This document shows, in pieces, positions 1 to 11,000 of a DNA stretch of 23,336 nt (position 1 is the stretch's first letter; each line of letters opens with the position of its first letter). This DNA comes from Ophiosphaerella korrae (lineage: Eukaryota > Ascomycota > Dothideomycetes > Pleosporales > Phaeosphaeriaceae). The translations under genes were made by a program, and so were the position numbers. The notes beneath the pieces are model-generated. The model worked only from the letters and a program-made list of their open reading frames with translations, was not told where the DNA came from and did not search any database. Location of the stretch: NCBI GenBank assembly GCA_028456385.1, contig JALNQF010000553.1, forward strand, positions 1 to 23,336. The letters are read 5' to 3'.

Positions 1-2150
1 TAAGTTCTTTATATAGTAGTAGATTAGGTATATATTATAAAATTACTTAATAGCTTAGAGTATCTTAAGCTAATAATAGTACTTATATATTAGATATAGT
101 ATACTATAAAGTTTTTTATAGCCTACTAACTAATAGTTATAGTATAAATTAAAGATTTAGTAGTATAAATAGGCGTTTAAAGGAATATATAAACGCGTTT
201 TATTAACTTAGAAGTACTTTTTTTTTTAATTTAGTAAAGCTAATATTAGTATATAAGAAGTAGTATTTTACTTTATAGAAGGCTTTTAATAGTTTTTATT
301 ATCTACTATCTATAGTAGTAAATATAGCTTAGGCTATATAGTCTTCTAAGTATACTATATCTAGTAATTCTTCTATTAGGTGTAAGTTAACAATATATAG
401 TAAGAGTTCTAGGTCTAGTTCTCTATTATAAAGTAGTAGAAAATCTTCTAGTAAGTTTACTAATTTAGGTTTTATTTCTATAATATAGTAAAGGTAAGTA
501 TATACTATAGTAGCTTATTCTAGTATAAATCTAGTTAGCTTTTATAAGTTTATAAAGCTTAGAGTATAAATTACTATATCTAGTATAGGTTTTATACTTA
601 GAGCTAGGACTTAAAAGCTTAAGATAATTTAGTTAGCTCCTAATACTTATAGATTAGAATTATCTATAGAGTAATCTTATAGTTAGTAGCTTAGGGCGTC
701 TATAACCTTATTTATATTACTAGGTGTATATTTAATATAGAAATTAAATTAGGATAAGAATAATAACTAGTAGGCCTAGTAGTAATTAAGCTTTTTAGTT
801 ATTATAAAGGTTTCTAAATTATAGTAGTTTATTATAACGTAGATTATATATAGACTACTTATAAGCTCTAGTTTTTATTTTTTAAATACTTAGATTATAG
901 CTATAAGTTTTAGGTTATAGATATTATAATTATATTCTACTAGGGTATATTTTTTTAAGAAGAAGCTAACTAGCTATTAGATTCTATCTTAGTTTAGTTA
1001 GCTTATTACTCTACTTAAAGCCTACTTAGAAGTATTAGTTTAGATATAGATTAGTTTTAAAGAGTTAAAGTAAAGTAAAACTACTTCTAGCTAGAAAGTA
1101 GCTTTTAGTTTATTAAAAGTATTTATATATTCTTAGGTAAATATAAATAGCTTATACTAGGTTTTTTAAAGAAGTAGATTATTTTTTTTTAGTAGGTTTA
1201 GTATTAACTTTAGACTTAATTAACTTAGTAAGTAGTAGAGTAAAGCTTAAGTAATCTTTAATAAAGTACTAAAGGAATCTAGTATAGCCTAGAAAAGCTA
1301 AGACTTCTTTAGTAGTTTTTAGTATTTCTTACTTTTAAATAGCTTTAACTTTAGAGGAATCTATTATAATTCTTTTATTAGAGATAATTATACTTAAAAA
1401 CTTAACTAAAGTAGTATAAAGGCTAGATTTTTTAGAGTCTATATAGAAGCTTTACTTTTTTAGTTATATAAGTACTTTATAAATATACTAGATATAGTCT
1501 ATTTTATTATTAGAGTATATTAAGACGTTATCTATATATATAGTATAGAAGTTATCTAAATATTCTAGTAAGGCTAAGTTAATAGGGTACTAGAAAGTAG
1601 CTAGTATATTAGTAAGGCTAAAAGGTACTACCTTATAGGTATATATACTAGAGTAAGTAATAAAAGTAGTTAGCTATTTTAAATTTAAAGTAATATATAA
1701 GTAGTAAGAGGTGTATATTATATTAAATTTAGAGAAAATCTTTACTTTATTTAAGTAGGCTAGTATTTCTCTAAAGAATATAATAAGGTACTAGTCTTTA
1801 ATAGTAGATTTATTTAACTTATAGTAGTTTATATAAACTTATAAGCTACTATCTAGTTTAGCTATAATTAGTAAGTTATTTTTAGCTAGAAAGCTATATT
1901 ATTAAGACCTTAAAACTAAGTAAAAGTAATAAGGGTAAGTAAGCTTCTATAAGATAGGTAAGGTTAATAAATAAGTTAGTTACTTAACTTAATTAATAGT
2001 TAGCTCTTATTAGAGTATTATAAAGTATATAAGTATTAATAGGTAAATAAAAATCTAATTAAAGTATTAGTTATAATACTCTATTAAGATAAGAAGTAAA
2101 GAAGAGATTAAATATAATAGTCTATAAAAGTCTATTAATATTCTTATATA
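1..2150 (-). pseudogene. Element K: Ty3/Gypsy pol fragment (RT and RNase H), RIP-degraded, runs off the left edge
   Basis: Minus-strand remains of a retrotransposon polyprotein that once copied element RNA into DNA. Reading right to left, a pre-catalytic RT stretch reads NKSTIKD at about 1800-1830. An LD-type RT block follows near 1700-1750, then the RT active site, then RNase H with a YNYNIYNLKLIAI block near 890-945 (resembling the family's NYDIYDKELLAI), then a PSNINKVIDALS block near 685-730 (resembling the PGKxNxxADALSR end of RNase H). Stops occur throughout, mostly TAG/TAA where Gln or Trp is expected. Positions 1-600 should hold the start of integrase, but I could not confirm its zinc finger. 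No LTR of this element is visible. The right limit near 2150 is approximate. The sequence differs from the A-D family, so it is a separate Gypsy lineage. It is one of the most strongly mutated parts of the window. Confidence 0.85.
1440..1900 (-). pseudogene. Element K reverse transcriptase core
   Basis: The minus-strand frame reads IYIDNVLIYS across about 1515-1550, the YxDD box of Gypsy RT. The second aspartate codon (1527-1529) is now AAC (Asn), the expected product of TG to TA mutation in GATGAC. Upstream, a VPFSLTN-like block precedes it at the usual distance. Loss of the metal-binding aspartate alone makes this RT inactive. Confidence 0.88.
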
Positions 2151-2181
2151 CTTACTATCTAGTATTTATTTCTAAGTACTT

Positions 2182-2251
2182 ACTCTAGAGCGTTTACTCT
2201 AGAGCGCTTATTCTAGAGTATTTACTCTAGAGCGTTTACTCTAGAGTATTT
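2182..2251. repeat. Tandem repeat, five 14-bp units
   Basis: Five consecutive units of actctagagcgttt-type sequence at 2182-2195, 2196-2209, 2210-2223, 2224-2237 and 2238-2251. They differ mainly by CG versus TA at positions 10-11 (units 3 and 5 carry TA), plus one C/T change each in units 2 and 3. The variation is therefore itself RIP- or deamination-like. A weaker half unit precedes it. It lies between the K pol fragment and the unassigned stretch before L. Confidence 0.9.
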
Positions 2252-3079
2252 ACTACTAAATAGTTATATATTCTACTATACTATATTACCTAGCCTAATT
2301 ATATATAATATAATAGCTTACTTACTACTTAGTATTATAATACTATCCTCTTTTTTTATACTAGGTCTATCTTTAGGCCTAGGCTTCTATTAGCTAAGTC
2401 TAGCTTATAAGTAGTTTACTCTACTTTCTAGTTAAAAACTATCTTACTATAATATTACTTTTTTCTTAGTTTTATAAACTTTATCTTTTATTAAAAATCT
2501 TTACTATAAATTATATTTCTAAAATACCTTATCTATATTATTTTCTCTTAGGTGTTTCTTATTTTATTATACTAGATTCTACTCTAAAGTATACTAAGTA
2601 TACTTATATAAAGCGTCTTTATATTAGTATAACTTAAGAGTTTCTTAATAGAACTTATAAAAAGTTTTATAAAAAAGTTAATAATAATAAAAAACTTCTT
2701 ACTATTATTATTACTTATTTACTATATAATAAGAAAATATTAAAATCTACTAAAGAGCGTACTTATTATAAGGCCTTATACTTAGTATTAAAGTTAGAGT
2801 AAGAAAGTAATAAGGTTTTAGTATAAGTTCTTAACTATTTTACTACTTCTATTAAAGTTACTTTCTCTCTTACTATTTATTTTACTATTAGCTTATTAGA
2901 TAAATTTATTATAACTAAAGGCGCTTTATAAACTTTATATAGTTAGGCTTATTATTAAACTTTTTACTACTAATATATCTATTATATCCTAGCTATAGCT
3001 TTATATATCCTATATATCCTAGTATATAGTACTTATTTCTTACTTTCTTAAGTATCTACTAATAATTCTATAGATTAGC
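2252..3079. other. No recognisable gene; possible 3' non-coding part or LTR of element L
   Basis: About 830 bp of A/T-rich, stop-filled sequence. Its place, just beyond the C-terminal end of the L integrase, is where the 3' untranslated region and 3' LTR of L should be. No second copy exists in the window to define LTR ends, so this is only positional inference. A run of AATAATAATAAAAAAC near 2680-2700 is low-complexity sequence. I see no tRNA or conserved protein block. Confidence 0.5.
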
Positions 3080-5026
3080 TTTACGTTCTTATATATTTTT
3101 ACTTACTAAGTAGCCTTTCTATTTTACTAGCTACTTTTAGAAAAACTATATACTTTAGAAAGTATTATATCTTATTTCTTAATATCTTTATAAGTTTTTA
3201 ACTTTAAACTTATTATCTTCCTTTTTCTAATATTAGAATTATTACTATACTAGTATTTTTAGCTTAGCTAGTTCTAGTAAGCTTATATAGAACTTAGAGT
3301 ATACCTTAGTATTTATAAGTAGTTTTAGCGTTTTTATAACTAGCTTATTATCTTCTTTAACTAAAAATAGTTTAACTTTAATATAGTTTAGCTCCTTACT
3401 AAGTTACTTTATCTATAGATTCTTTATCTAAAGATATACTTTATTTATTTCTTTTAGCTAAAGTACTTTTTTTTATTTTCTATTAATATATAAAATACTT
3501 TATTTTTTAACTTTTTCTAGTTTTTATCTTATCTTATTATAGAGTTCTTATATATCTTTAACTCTAACTAATACTACTTCTATCTTAAGTCCTAGTAATA
3601 TTCTCTTAAATAAGTTAAGGTATATCTTATAGTTTATAAAATATAGTATTTTACTTATTACTTTTAAGTACTTATTATTATAAGCTAATTATACTATAAG
3701 TAATAGTAATACTTAATTATTCTACTTCTAATTACTATAAATCCTTAGATATATCTTTAACATTTTATTAGTCTATTCTATTTATTTATTTATCTATAGA
3801 TAATAGGCTATTAATAGCTTCTTTTTTATCTCTATTACTATAAGTAGCGTTATCTAGTAATTAGATATAAAAAGCTTATCTCTATTACTAATAATACTCT
3901 TTAGTATCTTATATCTCTATATTAGTACGTCTAGTAGTATATATTCTAGCTAGTCTACTATATAATTACTTTAGAATTTCTCTATCTTAGTATATTTTAT
4001 AAATTAGTCTATAATTACTATTATTATATTATATCCTATTCTTATTACTAGGTCCTTTAATATTAGTAGTCCTATAATAAAGTCTATTGCAACGTCTATC
4101 TATAGTTCTTCTAGTATCTTAATTACCTATATTTCTCTATAAGGTATATATATCTTATACTTATTCTTTTAGTAATCTACGTATTCTTTAATAAACTACG
4201 TTACTTTCTCCTTTATTTTACTAAATCTATAGTTTTTCTAGATTAGTTCTATAGTTTATATAATCTCTAAGTACTTATATACTAGGTTATTATAGTATTA
4301 TTATATAATTACTTCTTATAATTCTTTTACAACTTTATTTATAATCTTAACTAAGTTATTAATTTTTTATTCTTCTACTAGTTATATATTTAGTACTAAG
4401 TATCTTTATCTATTATCTTATAGTATAGCTTCTTTTACTACTTACTTCTTTCTTATAATATTATATCTTAAGCTAAGTATATTTACTTAGCTATTTTCTT
4501 TACTTATTATATACTAAATCTTAAATTTATACTATTTTAGTAGCTCTAATAATTATATCTACTTATCTTTTAACTTCTTACTTATTATAAAGTATATTAA
4601 GTTCTTATAATCTATCTTTATAATTACTTCTACTACGCTTTTAGTATATACTTTTTAAAACTTAAGTATATTAACTATTATAAGTAGCTCTTTATTATAT
4701 ATATTATATCTTTCTTTTTATTCTATAAACTTTCTTAAATAGTATATAATTAGATACTACTTCTCTTTATACTTTTATAGTACTATTACTCTATAAGCTA
4801 GATTAGATATATTAGTTTTAATAACTAAGGTTTTATTACTATAAAATTATTTTAGAACTAGTAGTATAATATAATCTTACTTAAGTTCTTTATATACTTA
4901 TTTTTACTCTACTCTTTATTCTTATATTATATCTTTCTTTATAAGATTTATAAGTAGTAAAACTTTTTTAGAATTTTTTTTTATAAAGTATTAGTTAAAG
5001 TTAATAAATTCTAAGAATAATTATAT
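3080..5026 (-). pseudogene. Element L: Ty3/Gypsy pol fragment (RT end, RNase H, integrase, C-terminal domain)
   Basis: Minus-strand pol remains. Reading right to left: an RNase H start reading LVIKTNISNLAY near 4795-4840 (family: TDAS; the Asp is now Asn); an integrase zinc-finger side near 4150-4200; the integrase core beginning IDVAIDFIIGL with its first catalytic Asp intact near 4072-4095; a VIIDxFIKYTK block near 4010-4030; an SNRDKLF block near 3850-3880 (family SDRD, Asp lost); and AYYLxINK near 3790-3830, matching the HPQTDGQTER box. It continues into an LAYNN block near 3690, a GPY/F-like KLFLV near 3360-3380, and FYISLLELA near 3265-3300, equivalent to FHxSLLE. A chromodomain-like tail may follow at 3080-3230, but that is weak. 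It is cut at 5026 by the LTR of element A. The sequence is clearly diverged from A-D, so I treat it as a different family. Confidence 0.85.
3740..4110 (-). pseudogene. Element L integrase core (DDE), inactivated
   Basis: This is the catalytic domain that joins retrotransposon DNA to the genome. The order DFI (about 4080), VDRFTKY-like (about 4015), S(N)RD (about 3870) and YHPQTDGQTER-like (about 3790-3830) is that of Gypsy integrases. The second catalytic Asp is Asn, and several Gln/Trp codons are stops. Confidence 0.82.
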
Positions 5027-5488
5027 TATAATAGGGTCGCTAGGGTTAACGTCTTAATAGCCTTTAAAGTTATTAGTAGATTACAAGGTAATAACAAAAG
5101 CTTGTATAGTAATCTATAATAACTATAAATAATAGTTAATTTATGTGTACAATATTAAGTATTAGCATTCTAGGTTAGAGATTAGATTACTAATACTATC
5201 CTAATAATACGTATTCTTATTATCTATATACTTATACTAATCTATTTATATAATACTATAGATTACTACTAATCTATCTATATATAACTATAGATTACTT
5301 TTTAATCTATTTATACGTTATCGTAGATTACTTTAATCTATTTACACGTAATTATAGATTACTACTAAGTGTCCTAGTTGTAGGTAGTTTCCTAATTAAG
5401 GTTGTTACCTTACTTGTCCTATACTTCGTTAGTATCTAAGTTAGGATTAATTAGTTCTATCTTAATTTCTCTTGTTACGCCTATAATA
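5027..5488 (-). repeat. LTR of element A (solo-facing 3' LTR, 462 bp)
   Basis: The ends correspond to the TG...CA ends of the D LTR in reverse: the left end reads tataatagg (from tgtaatagg) and the right end acgcctataata. The blocks around ttattagtagattacaag and ctaattaaggttgttacc match the reverse complement of the D LTR. It is longer than D's 428 bp because its middle holds four 28-bp palindromic units. It is immediately followed on the right by the purine-tract side of the A internal region, so for this minus-strand element it is the 3' LTR. Confidence 0.9.
5238..5361. repeat. Four 28-bp palindromic units in the LTR of element A
   Basis: Units at 5238-5265, 5270-5297, 5303-5330 and 5334-5361 each begin taatcta and end tagatta, so each can form a short hairpin. 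Start-to-start spacing is 32, 33 and 31 bp. The inner bases vary. The same four-unit array is found in the LTR of B. Confidence 0.9.
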
Positions 5489-7983
5489 CTATCTCTCCTT
5501 CTAGATAGATTTTAGTTTACTTATTCTAGGGCTAAAGTTATTAATCTAGTTTTTTTATTAATATTAAGCTCTTTATCTTCTTTTATACTTACTAAGTTTA
5601 CTCTTTATTATCTTTAGTTAGTAGATTATATATTACGCTATAGTATTACTATATTCTTTTATTCTTATTATAAGTCTTTAAATCCTCTTATAAATTATAT
5701 TTCTTTAAAATATAGTAAGGCTTATAAGGCGTATATTTATACTAATACTTGTTTATCTTATAACTTTTCTAGTATATCTCTAGTAGAATATAGGTTAATA
5801 ATACTTATTCTTACGTCTATACTTATTTATAATAAAGAGAGCTATTAACTACGCTAAAGATAAACTATCTAAATAGATTGTAGTAGCTAAAGTAGAACGT
5901 AATTAGATTCTAAGTATATAGGTAGAAAATTATACTTATTTAATTTATCTTTATAAGATACAAGCCTTAAATAATAAGAAGTCTATTGCGTAAGCTACTC
6001 TTATAGAGTCTAAGCTTAATTTTAAGGCTATAGTAGAGGCTACTTTATCTCTTATTACGTTAGATATTCTTATTACCTCTTTATCTAGTAGTAGTAGTAT
6101 CGATTTTCTTAGTTTACTATAAAGTAGTTTAGAGGATTTTAACTTTAGAACTCTTCTAGTTTCTTAAAGTAATTAAGGTTATTCTCTAGTTTCTATATAT
6201 CTTCTTATAGTTATCTTTTTTTATCTTTACTTATCTATTTTACTAAATAATAGTTTCTACTATTATAGAACTAGTATACTAGGATTTCTTTAACTTTCTA
6301 TTCTTCTTATTCTCTATATATATCTACTTCGTACACTAGTAGTTCTCTATTTTATAATACTATCTCTAGTAGTACTATATAGAAAGTTAAGTATATCTTT
6401 ATTTTACTTAGTAGCTTTAGTTTAAATATAACTAGTATAACTTTCTTTTTAATTTTATATAGTCCTATCTTAATATAATCTAGTTTTAAGCTTAGTTATT
6501 TACTCTTAATATTTCTTCTTAGTAGCTATACTTTTTCTCCTTCTCTAAATTAGGGTCCCTCTATATATTTTCTATTATAGTACTTTGTTATTTAATTATA
6601 TAAGAACTCTACGTCTTATCTTAGTTAATTAAATATATCTCTAAGTCTATTAGTAAGGTTCTCTCTTTTTAGAGACTAGGATTCTATATTCTTTAGTATC
6701 TTATATATATTAGGGTTAAATCTATAGTTTATAAAGAAGAGTAATACTCTTATTACTATATTCTTTACGCTATTATATGCTAATTATACTATAGGTAGTA
6801 GTTGTACCTAGTTGTTCTAGTTATAGTTAAAGTAGTATCTTAAGTACTATTCTACTATCTAATTTATTTGTTCTAATTATATATCTATTTATAGATAATA
6901 CGCTATTAATATTATATATTTAACTCCTAATTATACTATTATTGTTCCTTATAGTTTTAATATAACTCTTATATCTTTATCTATAATAATTTTATCTAGA
7001 AGTCTATATTAACTAATTATAGTTCCTAGAACCTAATATATAGTAACCTCTATCTTACTTTTTTCTTTATATAGTCTAAAGTATAAGTATTTTATAAGCT
7101 TATCTACTATTATTAGAATTCTATTATACTTAACTCCTAATATTAAGTTTTTTAACTTAGGTAACTTTGTAATAAAGTCTATTGTAATAACTCTCTAAAG
7201 TTATTCTAGTACTTTAACTAGTTATAATATCTTGTATAGTACGAGTTTACTATACTTATTTCTATAATATTCTATATAGTCTTGTAGTACTTCTATTACT
7301 AGTTATCTTACTTTTAGGATATAGTAGTCTTATAGTAATTTATCTAAGGTTTTATTAATTTCTTAGTATCTATATACTACTAGTTTATAGAATTATTATA
7401 TAAATTCTATTTAAATCTTCTTTAACATATATATGCTTCTATACGCTTATATAAATTCTTTTTAGATTTCTATTTTTTCTATTTCTTTAGATACTTTTTA
7501 CGTTATTTACTAAATCTATTTATCTAGTTTACTACTTGTTCTTTTAAGTATAGTAGCTATTTTAGGTATATTTAAGACTAAGTATTCTTCTTTATTCTTA
7601 ACTAAGACTATACTAGTTACGTTTACTTCTTTCTATAAGCCTAGCTTTCTACTAAAGGCGTCTATAAATTAGTTATCTTTCCCTTTTATATATATAATTT
7701 CTAAGTTAAATATTAATAGAAATTCTTACTATCTTATATAGTATTATAATAAGTCCTTATTTAGTATAAATCTTATAAGATTTTTATAGTCTATATAGAC
7801 TTCTATTTAATATTTTACTCTTTATAAGTATACTTACTATTATTTAAATATTTTATAAATTACTAGTATCTCTTTATTATAGATTATATAGTTAAGCTCT
7901 ACTAGCTTTATTTTCTTTAAGAAGTATTTAACTAGGTACTTTTTTTTAGTTTTTAAGTCTTCTTGTATTAGTACTATTCTATA
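5489..7983 (-). pseudogene. Element A: 3' internal part of a chromovirus (RNase H, integrase, chromodomain, 3' region)
   Basis: Minus-strand counterpart of D positions about 14697 down to 12182. From right to left it holds RNase H and its tail (about 7500-7980), integrase with an intact first Asp in the ITIDFITKLP block (about 7150-7185), a VDKLIKYLY block (about 7080-7125), the HPQTDGQTER-like box (about 6870-6905), the FHVALLE-type tail and chromodomain (about 6130-6350), then the 3' region with the antisense open frame. The copy stops abruptly at 7983 within RNase H, where the LTR of B begins. That is what a nested insertion would give. TGT/TTG is still present in places on the plus strand while CA is almost absent, so the two strands were hit unequally. 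It cannot make protein. Confidence 0.88.
5618..5848 (+). other. Antisense open frame, copy in element A (no start codon)
   Basis: A stop-free frame of 76 codons plus TAA, antisense to the element, in a region where other frames hit a stop about every ten codons. It contains YSYYKSLNPL, SKAYKAYIYT and a terminal NKESY, closely matching the antisense frames of B, C and D and ending at the same stop. No ATG/GTG start is visible, so it is a relic at best. After the stop, a second antisense frame (shifted by +1) reads AINYAKDKLSK...ALNNKKS with only Gln-type stops to about 6120. Function unknown. Confidence 0.5.
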
Positions 7984-8098
7984 TATAATAGGCTTACTAG
8001 GGTTAACTTCCTAGTAGCCTAAGGTTATTAGTAGATTGCAAGATAATAACAAGAGTTTATATAGTAATCTATAATAGAGTATAAATAATAAAAGATAT
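7984..8098 (-). repeat. LTR of element B, left piece (split by element D)
   Basis: Begins tataatagg (from tgtaatagg) and continues through ttactagggttaacttcc to the GATAT target site at 8094-8098. It is continuous with 15131-15472 once D and one copy of GATAT are removed, giving an LTR of about 457 bp similar to that of A. The comparable uninterrupted run in the LTR of C (aaagatattttacaac) shows what the empty site looks like. Confidence 0.92.
8094..8098. repeat. Target site duplication of element D, left copy (GATAT)
   Basis: GATAT directly abuts the first base of the 5' LTR and recurs at 15126-15130 right after the 3' LTR. Five-base duplications are normal for Ty3/Gypsy integrase. The perfect match implies that D inserted here as a unit and that this spot has not changed since. 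Confidence 0.95.
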
Positions 8099-8526
8099 TA
8101 TTATAGGTGTAACAGAAGAAATCGAGATAGAACTAATTAGTCCTGATCTAGGCGCTAACAAAGCATAGGACGAGCGAGGTAACAACCTTGATTAGGAAAC
8201 TACATATAACTAGGACACCTAGGCTAATCTATAATCTATAGATTCTTAGCATTAATAGATTATAGATTAAGACGATCTATAATCTACTAATCTTAGCAAA
8301 CATAGATTATAGATTATAACGAGTATATAGTTAGTAAGATGTGTATTATTAAGATATTATTAGTAATTTAATCCTTTAACTATAGAACGCTAATACAAGA
8401 TAGTTGTAAAACATCTTCTATTATTTATAAGTTATTGTAGATTATAACCTAAGCTTTTACTATTAACTTACGATCTACTAATACCTATTAGGCACTAGGA
8501 AGTCGACCCTAGTAACACCTATTACA
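8099..8526 (+). repeat. 5' LTR of element D (428 bp)
   Basis: It aligns without a gap to 14698-15125. The two differ at 28 sites by my count, all transitions. The left end reads tattataggtg (from TGTTACGGGTG, kept in the 3' copy), and the right end ATTACA keeps the CA terminus. No standard TGG-type tRNA primer-binding site is visible just inside at 8527-8545; RIP may have erased it, or the family may prime differently. Confidence 0.95.
8225..8314. repeat. Two perfect inverted repeats inside the 5' LTR of D
   Basis: taatctataatctat (8225-8239) pairs perfectly with 8255-8269 across a 15-base loop. atctataatcta (8275-8286) pairs with 8303-8314. The same stems occur in the 3' LTR. They occupy the place where A and B carry four 28-bp palindromic units, so this is a variable, hairpin-rich part of the LTR. 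Confidence 0.9.
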
Positions 8527-8599
8527 CCTTGCTAATTTAGTTATTGCGAGAAGCGAAGCGTAAGTAGCGCATAGTCTAGCTAATACAATAGTAGAAAGT

Positions 8600-9725
8600 T
8601 TAACTAAATAAACAAGTAAAGCCCCTAGAAGTAGTTACGAGTTAGACAGCACTGTATAGGAAATAATTAAGGACTAAATTAACAACTTAATCTTAGATAA
8701 AGAAGATATAAAGATAGTAATTAATACCTTAGAAATATAGAACAAGGAACTTTAGGATTACGCGAAGTAGAATAAAGTATAGATTAAGGCTATTATTAAA
8801 GGATAGAATTAGATAGAGCTAATTATACAACGCTTAGTAATAAGTATAATAAAGAAACTACTAAAGATACCTATACTAAAGAAGTTTAATAGAACAAGGG
8901 AGAAACTAAGACCCTTTATTACCTTAGCATAACTCTAGATAGATATACAAGTACTATACTTTAATATAGAAGAAAAAAAGGTAATATATATTAGATTACA
9001 TCTAGAAGAAGACGCAATAAGATAGTACAAACCTTACTAGATAGATTACACGACACACTCTCTAATAACCTAAAAGGATAAAACTAGAGCTATTTTTAGA
9101 AGTTACGAATACTTTACTAAATAAATAAGAGTAGTATTTAGGGATATAGACGTTACCTAATAAGCTAAAGAATAGCTAGAGAAGCTTATACAAAGTTAGA
9201 GTATTCCTAAGTATATATTACAATTTAAATAACTATCGCAAAATATAGAATAGAACGAGTTAGCCTTAATATTATAATTTAAGTAAGGACTAAACTCAAA
9301 GATCTAATACGAGATAATATACATAGAAAAACTAAGAATACTAGAAGCCCTAAAGTAATAGGTAATCTAAATTAACGATAATCTTTAAGAATAGAAGAAA
9401 AACAAATATAGAGGTTACACCTAGAACTACGACAAGGGAGACCTAATAATCCTTAATACTAACAAGGATAAAAAGAAAAAGAAGAATAAAGACTTTACGT
9501 ACTTTAACTATAGTAAACTAGGCTACTACGTAAGAGACTACTAATTAAGAAAGAAAAAGGATATAGTATATTATAAATATAGGAAACTAGGATATTTTAT
9601 AAAAGACTATAAGAGTAAAGACCTAAAAAAGGAAATATAGTTAAAGATAACTAAAAAGAAGAAAGAAGTACTATAAGTATAGGCTAAACTTTAAGAGAAA
9701 GTAGCTAGGAGTAAAGAAATATAAC
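8600..9725 (+). pseudogene. Element D gag (capsid and nucleocapsid), broken by stops
   Basis: Gag forms the particle that packages element RNA. The sense frame reads FNRTREKLRPFIT near 8884-8925 (family: F.G.R.KL..F), followed by a KVIYIRLHLEEDAIR block near 8980-9025, typical of the capsid region before the A..W motif. Lysine-rich sequence then leads to two zinc knuckles. At least a dozen TAG/TAA interrupt it. No credible start codon remains, so the left limit is approximate. It lies directly downstream of the 5' LTR. Confidence 0.85.
9500..9610 (+). pseudogene. Two gag zinc knuckles with every Cys and His changed to Tyr
   Basis: The CX2CX4HX4C spacing is exact in both. First knuckle: codons at 9500, 9509, 9524 and 9539. 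Second knuckle: codons at 9569, 9578, 9593 and 9608. All eight zinc-binding positions are TAC or TAT. TGY to TAY explains the cysteines and CAY to TAY the histidines, both standard RIP outcomes. The filler residues (KLG, RD, KD) are conserved, so the identification is firm even though no ligand survives. Confidence 0.9.
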
Positions 9726-10780
9726 ACGTAATACTCTATTAGACCTTTTATTATAAAGACGACTACTATATATACCTTTCTAGTAAATAGAGAGTAAGAT
9801 ACTTTCTATAATAGAGATAAAGAGTAGTAGTAATAAAAGAAAGAATAAAAGCTTAGCTAGAAGAAATAGCCTAAGTAATAGACCTACTAGTAGAAGATCT
9901 AGAAGGGGAAGAGCCTCTAGTACTATTAATCTAGGCTAAAGGACTAGCACTAGATAAAGAGACTACTACAACTACCTCTAAAGGACTACAAGGAAGTAAG
10001 AGATAGGTTAGTATAAGAAGTATAGAGTATACCTAGCTAACAATATATAGTTATAATAGCTATATAATAATAGATATAGAGGAACGAAACAAAGAATAGA
10101 AATTTATTTAGAAATACTTACTAGTTATAAGTATAGAGGAAGCGTACGAAGACTAGAAAGAACGTAATCCTAAAAAAACTAAGTTTATACTATTTTAAGA
10201 ATAGATAAAGTAATATATAGTTATAGTAGGAAGAATACCTATACTAAAGGAATAGTAACACTTTGTAAAAAAAATACAATAGATTAATAAAGCCTATATA
10301 CTAAGAGTACTAGTAGTATACTATATCTTAACTATAAACATACCTAGAAAAGACAAGTACTAGGAAGGAGATAATAAGATAACAAATCTAGAACATCTAG
10401 TACACTTTAAAGTATTATAGATATTATACCTAGATAAGAATTATATTATATATAGGAACCCTAAAGTAAACAATAATATATAGCCTATAAGGAGAAAAGG
10501 TTATAACTATACGAGAGCAATTATAGTAGAAGATATCTAAGGATAAGAAGTAATCCTAGAAGATAGATACCTAGTAGTAAGACCTAGATCTAAGTTAACT
10601 AAGAAATACGTCTAGGGAGGACTATAGTACAAATATATAAATAATAAATATCTAAAATACGAAGAACATAAACTTAAGATAGGGCTATAGCCCTAGAAAG
10701 ATAGACAATTTATAAGGACGCTAAAGTAAGAAAAGCTAGAAAGTATAAGAGGCCTATATATTATAAAAACAAGTATATAT
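9726..10780 (+). pseudogene. Element D gag-pol linker region, unassigned
   Basis: About 1 kb between the zinc knuckles and the protease, rich in charged residues in the sense frames and full of TAG/TAA. I do not recognise a domain. Ty3/Gypsy elements usually have little here, so this is long. It may be a gag C-terminal extension or a pre-protease spacer. I see no sign of a separate insertion, such as direct repeats at its ends. Confidence 0.5.
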
Positions 10781-11000
10781 TAAGGAAAGAAAGTATAATT
10801 AATAATTAATAGTAGAGCTACAAGGAACTTTATATTAAAGAAGTTTATAGAGACACAAGGAATAAAGTATATAATAAAGAAATACTCTTAATAACTAAGT
10901 ACGATTAAAGGAAAACTATTCTAGGAACTAATATAGTTCGAAATAGCACCTTTAACACTAAGGTTAGAAGGACTAGAAATTAAGAATATAGTTATAGACA
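10781..11000 (+). pseudogene. Element D aspartic protease
   Basis: The frame reads LIINSRATRNFI across about 10799-10834, matching the family's DSGATxxFI catalytic loop. The catalytic Asp (codon 10808-10810) is AAT (Asn) and the Gly (10814-10816) is AGA (Arg); both are G to A changes. The protease would cut the polyprotein and is dead here. Confidence 0.82.

Noticed and set aside
1..600. Integrase zinc finger of element K
   Set aside because: The position is right and some frames look protein-like, but I could not place the two His and two Cys codons with the proper spacing.
3080..3230. A chromodomain at the C-terminus of element L
   Set aside because: The spacing after the FYISLLE block is right and a KYIVF stretch fits loosely, but the TWEP-like block is not readable, so it is not listed as a feature.
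5238..5361. 28-bp regularly spaced repeats resembling a CRISPR array
   Set aside because: The spacing between units is only 3-5 bp, the units are palindromic and diverged, and they lie inside an LTR that occurs in several copies in a fungal-type repeat block.
8527..8560. A tRNA primer-binding site after the 5' LTR of D
   Set aside because: The bases after the LTR (ccttgctaatttag) show no TGG start and no clear match to a tRNA 3' end that I can support.
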